Source: Clostridium sp. M62/1 (lineage in GTDB: Bacteria > Bacillota > Clostridia > Lachnospirales > Lachnospiraceae). From it: a stretch of DNA of 64,000 nt. Position numbers and translations under genes: made by a program. The stretch lies in assembly GCF_020736365.1 (NCBI RefSeq), contig NZ_CP085988.1, positions 1,804,001 through 1,868,000 of the forward strand, in the 5' to 3' direction. Below, one piece after another: positions 62,146-64,000 of this stretch; positions within the stretch are counted from its first letter, which is position 1; the number at the start of each line of letters is the position of its first letter. The notes beneath the pieces are model-generated. The model was not told the DNA's origin. It saw only the letters and a program-made list of their open reading frames with translations, and did not search any database.

Positions 62146-64000
62146 ATGAAATGCCCGTATTGTGATCAGGAAATTCCAGACGGCAGCTCTGTATGTCCTG
62201 TCTGTATGAAGGAATTGATACCGAGCCAGGAGGACGGCAGCCGTGAAGGCAGCGAGGCCCCGATAGAAGAGAAGTCCGCTGAAGAACCTGCAGAAGAAGC
62301 GTCATCCGGCACAGATACGGCCGGCAGAACGGCGGACAGCACAGAGGAGGGAGCAGCTACAGGCCAGGAAGCGGCGGGAGTTCCTGCTGTGCCTGAAAAG
62401 AAGCAGGGACGCGGCCCGATCATAGCTGTGGCGGCAGCTGCAGTTGTCGCTGTGGCCGGCCTGGCATTCTGGCAGATGAACAAAGAGGATCCCAAGGATA
62501 TTGTCATCAAGGCCTTCGAGGGAGTGGTGGCAGATGGACAGACCAATCCGGCTGAGGAGATTTTTGGCTGGGATGCCATGTATGACAAGCTGTATCAGGG
62601 CTCCTATCAGATGGATATGGGCCTTCAGCTGGAGAGCCTGCTGGGAATCACAGAGCTTGCAGGCGCCGGATTCAATATGGCCGCAGTGCAGGATCGCGAC
62701 ACCGGAGCCATGGACATGGATTTCGGGATTCAGTATGGAGGGATGGATCTTGCAGGTGCGCAGATTTATCTGGACGATGCAGAGCTTGCGGTAGCGCTTC
62801 CCGAGCTGACGGGAAAGGTATTCAGCCTGAATTTGGCAGAGGATCTGGAGACCCAGATTGCCAATTCCCCGTATCTGGGAAAAAATCTTTCCGATATGGG
62901 ATTTAATCTTCAGGGATATGTAGATTATATGAAAAAAGCCAACGAGATTTCCAAGTCCGAAACGCCGATGTTTGACCTGGAGGCGCTCTGGGAGAGATAT
63001 AAGACGGGAAGTGAGGCAATCGACAACCTGAAGGCTGCCATGACCGTGGAAAAGGGAGAGAAAAGGAGCTTTACCGTAGACGGCCAGGAGCAGGAATGCA
63101 CCGGATACGATGTGGTTTTAAGCAGCGATTCACTTGTTCAGTTTTTCACAGATACGAAGGACTTCTTTCTGGAGGATGAAACCTTAAAGAAGGATGTCGT
63201 CACCTATCTGGAGCTTGTGAAGGATCTCAATGACTCCGTTTCAGGCGCCTACAGCCTGGACAGTGTGGCTGGCGGGGACGGCGCCCAGGCGGAGGAACTG
63301 ACACCCCAGGAGCAGCAGGAAGAGCTCTGGACTGAGGTGGACAGCAGCCTGGATGAAGCTCTGACCCAGTTCCAGAACAGCATGGGAGATTTGAACCTGG
63401 CAGTTTATGTGACAGATGATGGAAAGCTGGCCTCCTTTGACTACAGTGCAGTCCTTACCGGAATTTCGGAGGAAATGGAGGACGGCCAGGCGGCCGGTGG
63501 GGAAAGTGCAGAGACCTCCGGCGCTTCAGAGGAAGAGACAAAAGCAGCAGAGGCAGGCTCCGAGGCAGGCGGCGCAGCGCAGGGGGCAGAAACTCTTACC
63601 CTCTCAGGAACGGTTACCTTTAAGGGAGGCTACAACCGCATGGCCAATGTAGATGCAAGCCTTGTGCTTACGGCCCCAGGCTCATCCCCGGTGACAGTTA
63701 CCCTGAATAAGACAGGCGACTACCAGAAGGAGCAGTCCTACAGTGAAGGACTTGTCATCGGCCTGGAGTCAGAAGGAGAGAAGGGAGCCCTCAGCCTGGC
63801 GGGAAGCTATAACATAGCGGACAAAACCTACTCTCTGAAGGGAGCTCTGGAGAGCAACGGAACGGAGATGGGAAGCCTGACTGTGGACGGAATCATGGAA
63901 ACGCTGGTTCCGGGAGAGTCCTTTAAGGCAGCGGCTGATTCTATTAAGCTTACAGTGAACCAGATACTCCTTGGAGTTCCTGCAGAGCAGGCGACAGATA
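62146..64000 (+). CDS. zinc-ribbon membrane protein, 3' end beyond the window
   Basis: The frame opens at the ATG at 62146 after AGAGGAGG and stays open to the last base (618 codons). The N-terminus 'MKCPYCDQEIPDGSSVCPVC' is a zinc ribbon. An acidic linker, one membrane helix ('IIAVAAAAVVAVAGLAFW', residues about 92-109) and a large outer domain without recognised family follow. Zinc-ribbon anchored proteins of this plan are common in Clostridia and their roles are mostly unknown; the outer part may be a solute or peptide-binding region. Confidence 0.75.
   Translation, partial: MKCPYCDQEIPDGSSVCPVCMKELIPSQEDGSREGSEAPIEEKSAEEPAEEASSGTDTAGRTADSTEEGAATGQEAAGVPAVPEKKQGRGPIIAVAAAAVVAVAGLAFWQMNKEDPKDIVIKAFEGVVADGQTNPAEEIFGWDAMYDKLYQGSYQMDMGLQLESLLGITELAGAGFNMAAVQDRDTGAMDMDFGIQYGGMDLAGAQIYLDDAELAVALPELTGKVFSLNLAEDLETQIANSPYLGKNLSDMGFNLQGYVDYMKKANEISKSETPMFDLEALWERYKTGSEAIDNLKAAMTVEKGEKRSFTVDGQEQECTGYDVVLSSDSLVQFFTDTKDFFLEDETLKKDVVTYLELVKDLNDSVSGAYSLDSVAGGDGAQAEELTPQEQQEELWTEVDSSLDEALTQFQNSMGDLNLAVYVTDDGKLASFDYSAVLTGISEEMEDGQAAGGESAETSGASEEETKAAEAGSEAGGAAQGAETLTLSGTVTFKGGYNRMANVDASLVLTAPGSSPVTVTLNKTGDYQKEQSYSEGLVIGLESEGEKGALSLAGSYNIADKTYSLKGALESNGTEMGSLTVDGIMETLVPGESFKAAADSIKLTVNQILLGVPAEQATD

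Overview
The window looks like the chromosome of a gut-type Clostridia, most likely Lachnospiraceae (in the broad range of Enterocloster or Clostridium symbiosum). I infer this from the hrcA-grpE-dnaK-dnaJ order under a perfect CIRCE operator, the M-box-controlled mgtE, the rpsO/pnp neighbourhood, AGGAGG-type ribosome binding sites, and the IS21, IS66, IS110 and ISL3 elements. No rRNA, tRNA or CRISPR array was seen. The genus cannot be fixed from the sequence alone.

Layout. (1) 1-3660 is a fragment of an integrative or mobilizable element: a RepA-type replication initiator N-terminus, a cysteine-rich VLP-type protein, a small TPR/XRE/hypothetical cargo group, large inverted repeats, and a pMV158/MobV-like origin of transfer without a relaxase in the window. 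It ends inside a polysaccharide flippase gene. (2) 3665-16315 is a wrecked surface-polysaccharide locus. It holds the 3' half of a flippase, an intact UDP-galactopyranose mutase, an acyltransferase split by an IS21 element with a 5-bp target duplication, and a scrap of a nucleotidyltransferase. These are buried under IS66, a second three-gene IS21, an IS110 nested in that IS21, and a frameshifted ISL3. (3) 16414-23100 is accessory: a RelA/SpoT-domain protein with a small overlapping partner (possible toxSAS toxin-antitoxin), an AAA ATPase plus TOPRIM-like pair (PARIS/AbiL-like defence), IS relics, an AAA/PD-(D/E)XK gene and a collapsed DinJ-YafQ locus. (4) 23230-32212 is one operon-like block: a TIR-SLOG protein, two Ski2-like helicases, and a protein joining helicase accessory domains to a C-terminal TIR-like domain. 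I can name no described defence system with this make-up. (5) 32760-35801 holds two related coiled-coil proteins, one with a membrane-hairpin candidate and one with a C-terminal ricin-type lectin domain, which look like a two-component alpha-pore-forming toxin. (6) 35983-64000 is mostly core: VanZ-like protein, priming sugar-phosphate transferase, PNPOx-like protein, MATE pump, mgtE with M-box, LysR regulator, cytidylate-kinase-like protein, uracil permease, two 3D-domain proteins, the heat-shock operon, an L,D-transpeptidase, a lipoprotein, rpsO, pnp, an ABC ATPase and a zinc-ribbon membrane protein running off the end.

A modular 210-320 bp interspersed repeat occurs twice (32321 and 61834), once on each side of the core segment, and once directly before the toxin pair. 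The regions most worth follow-up are the TIR/SLOG/helicase block, the putative binary toxin, the modular repeat and the RelA/SpoT pair.
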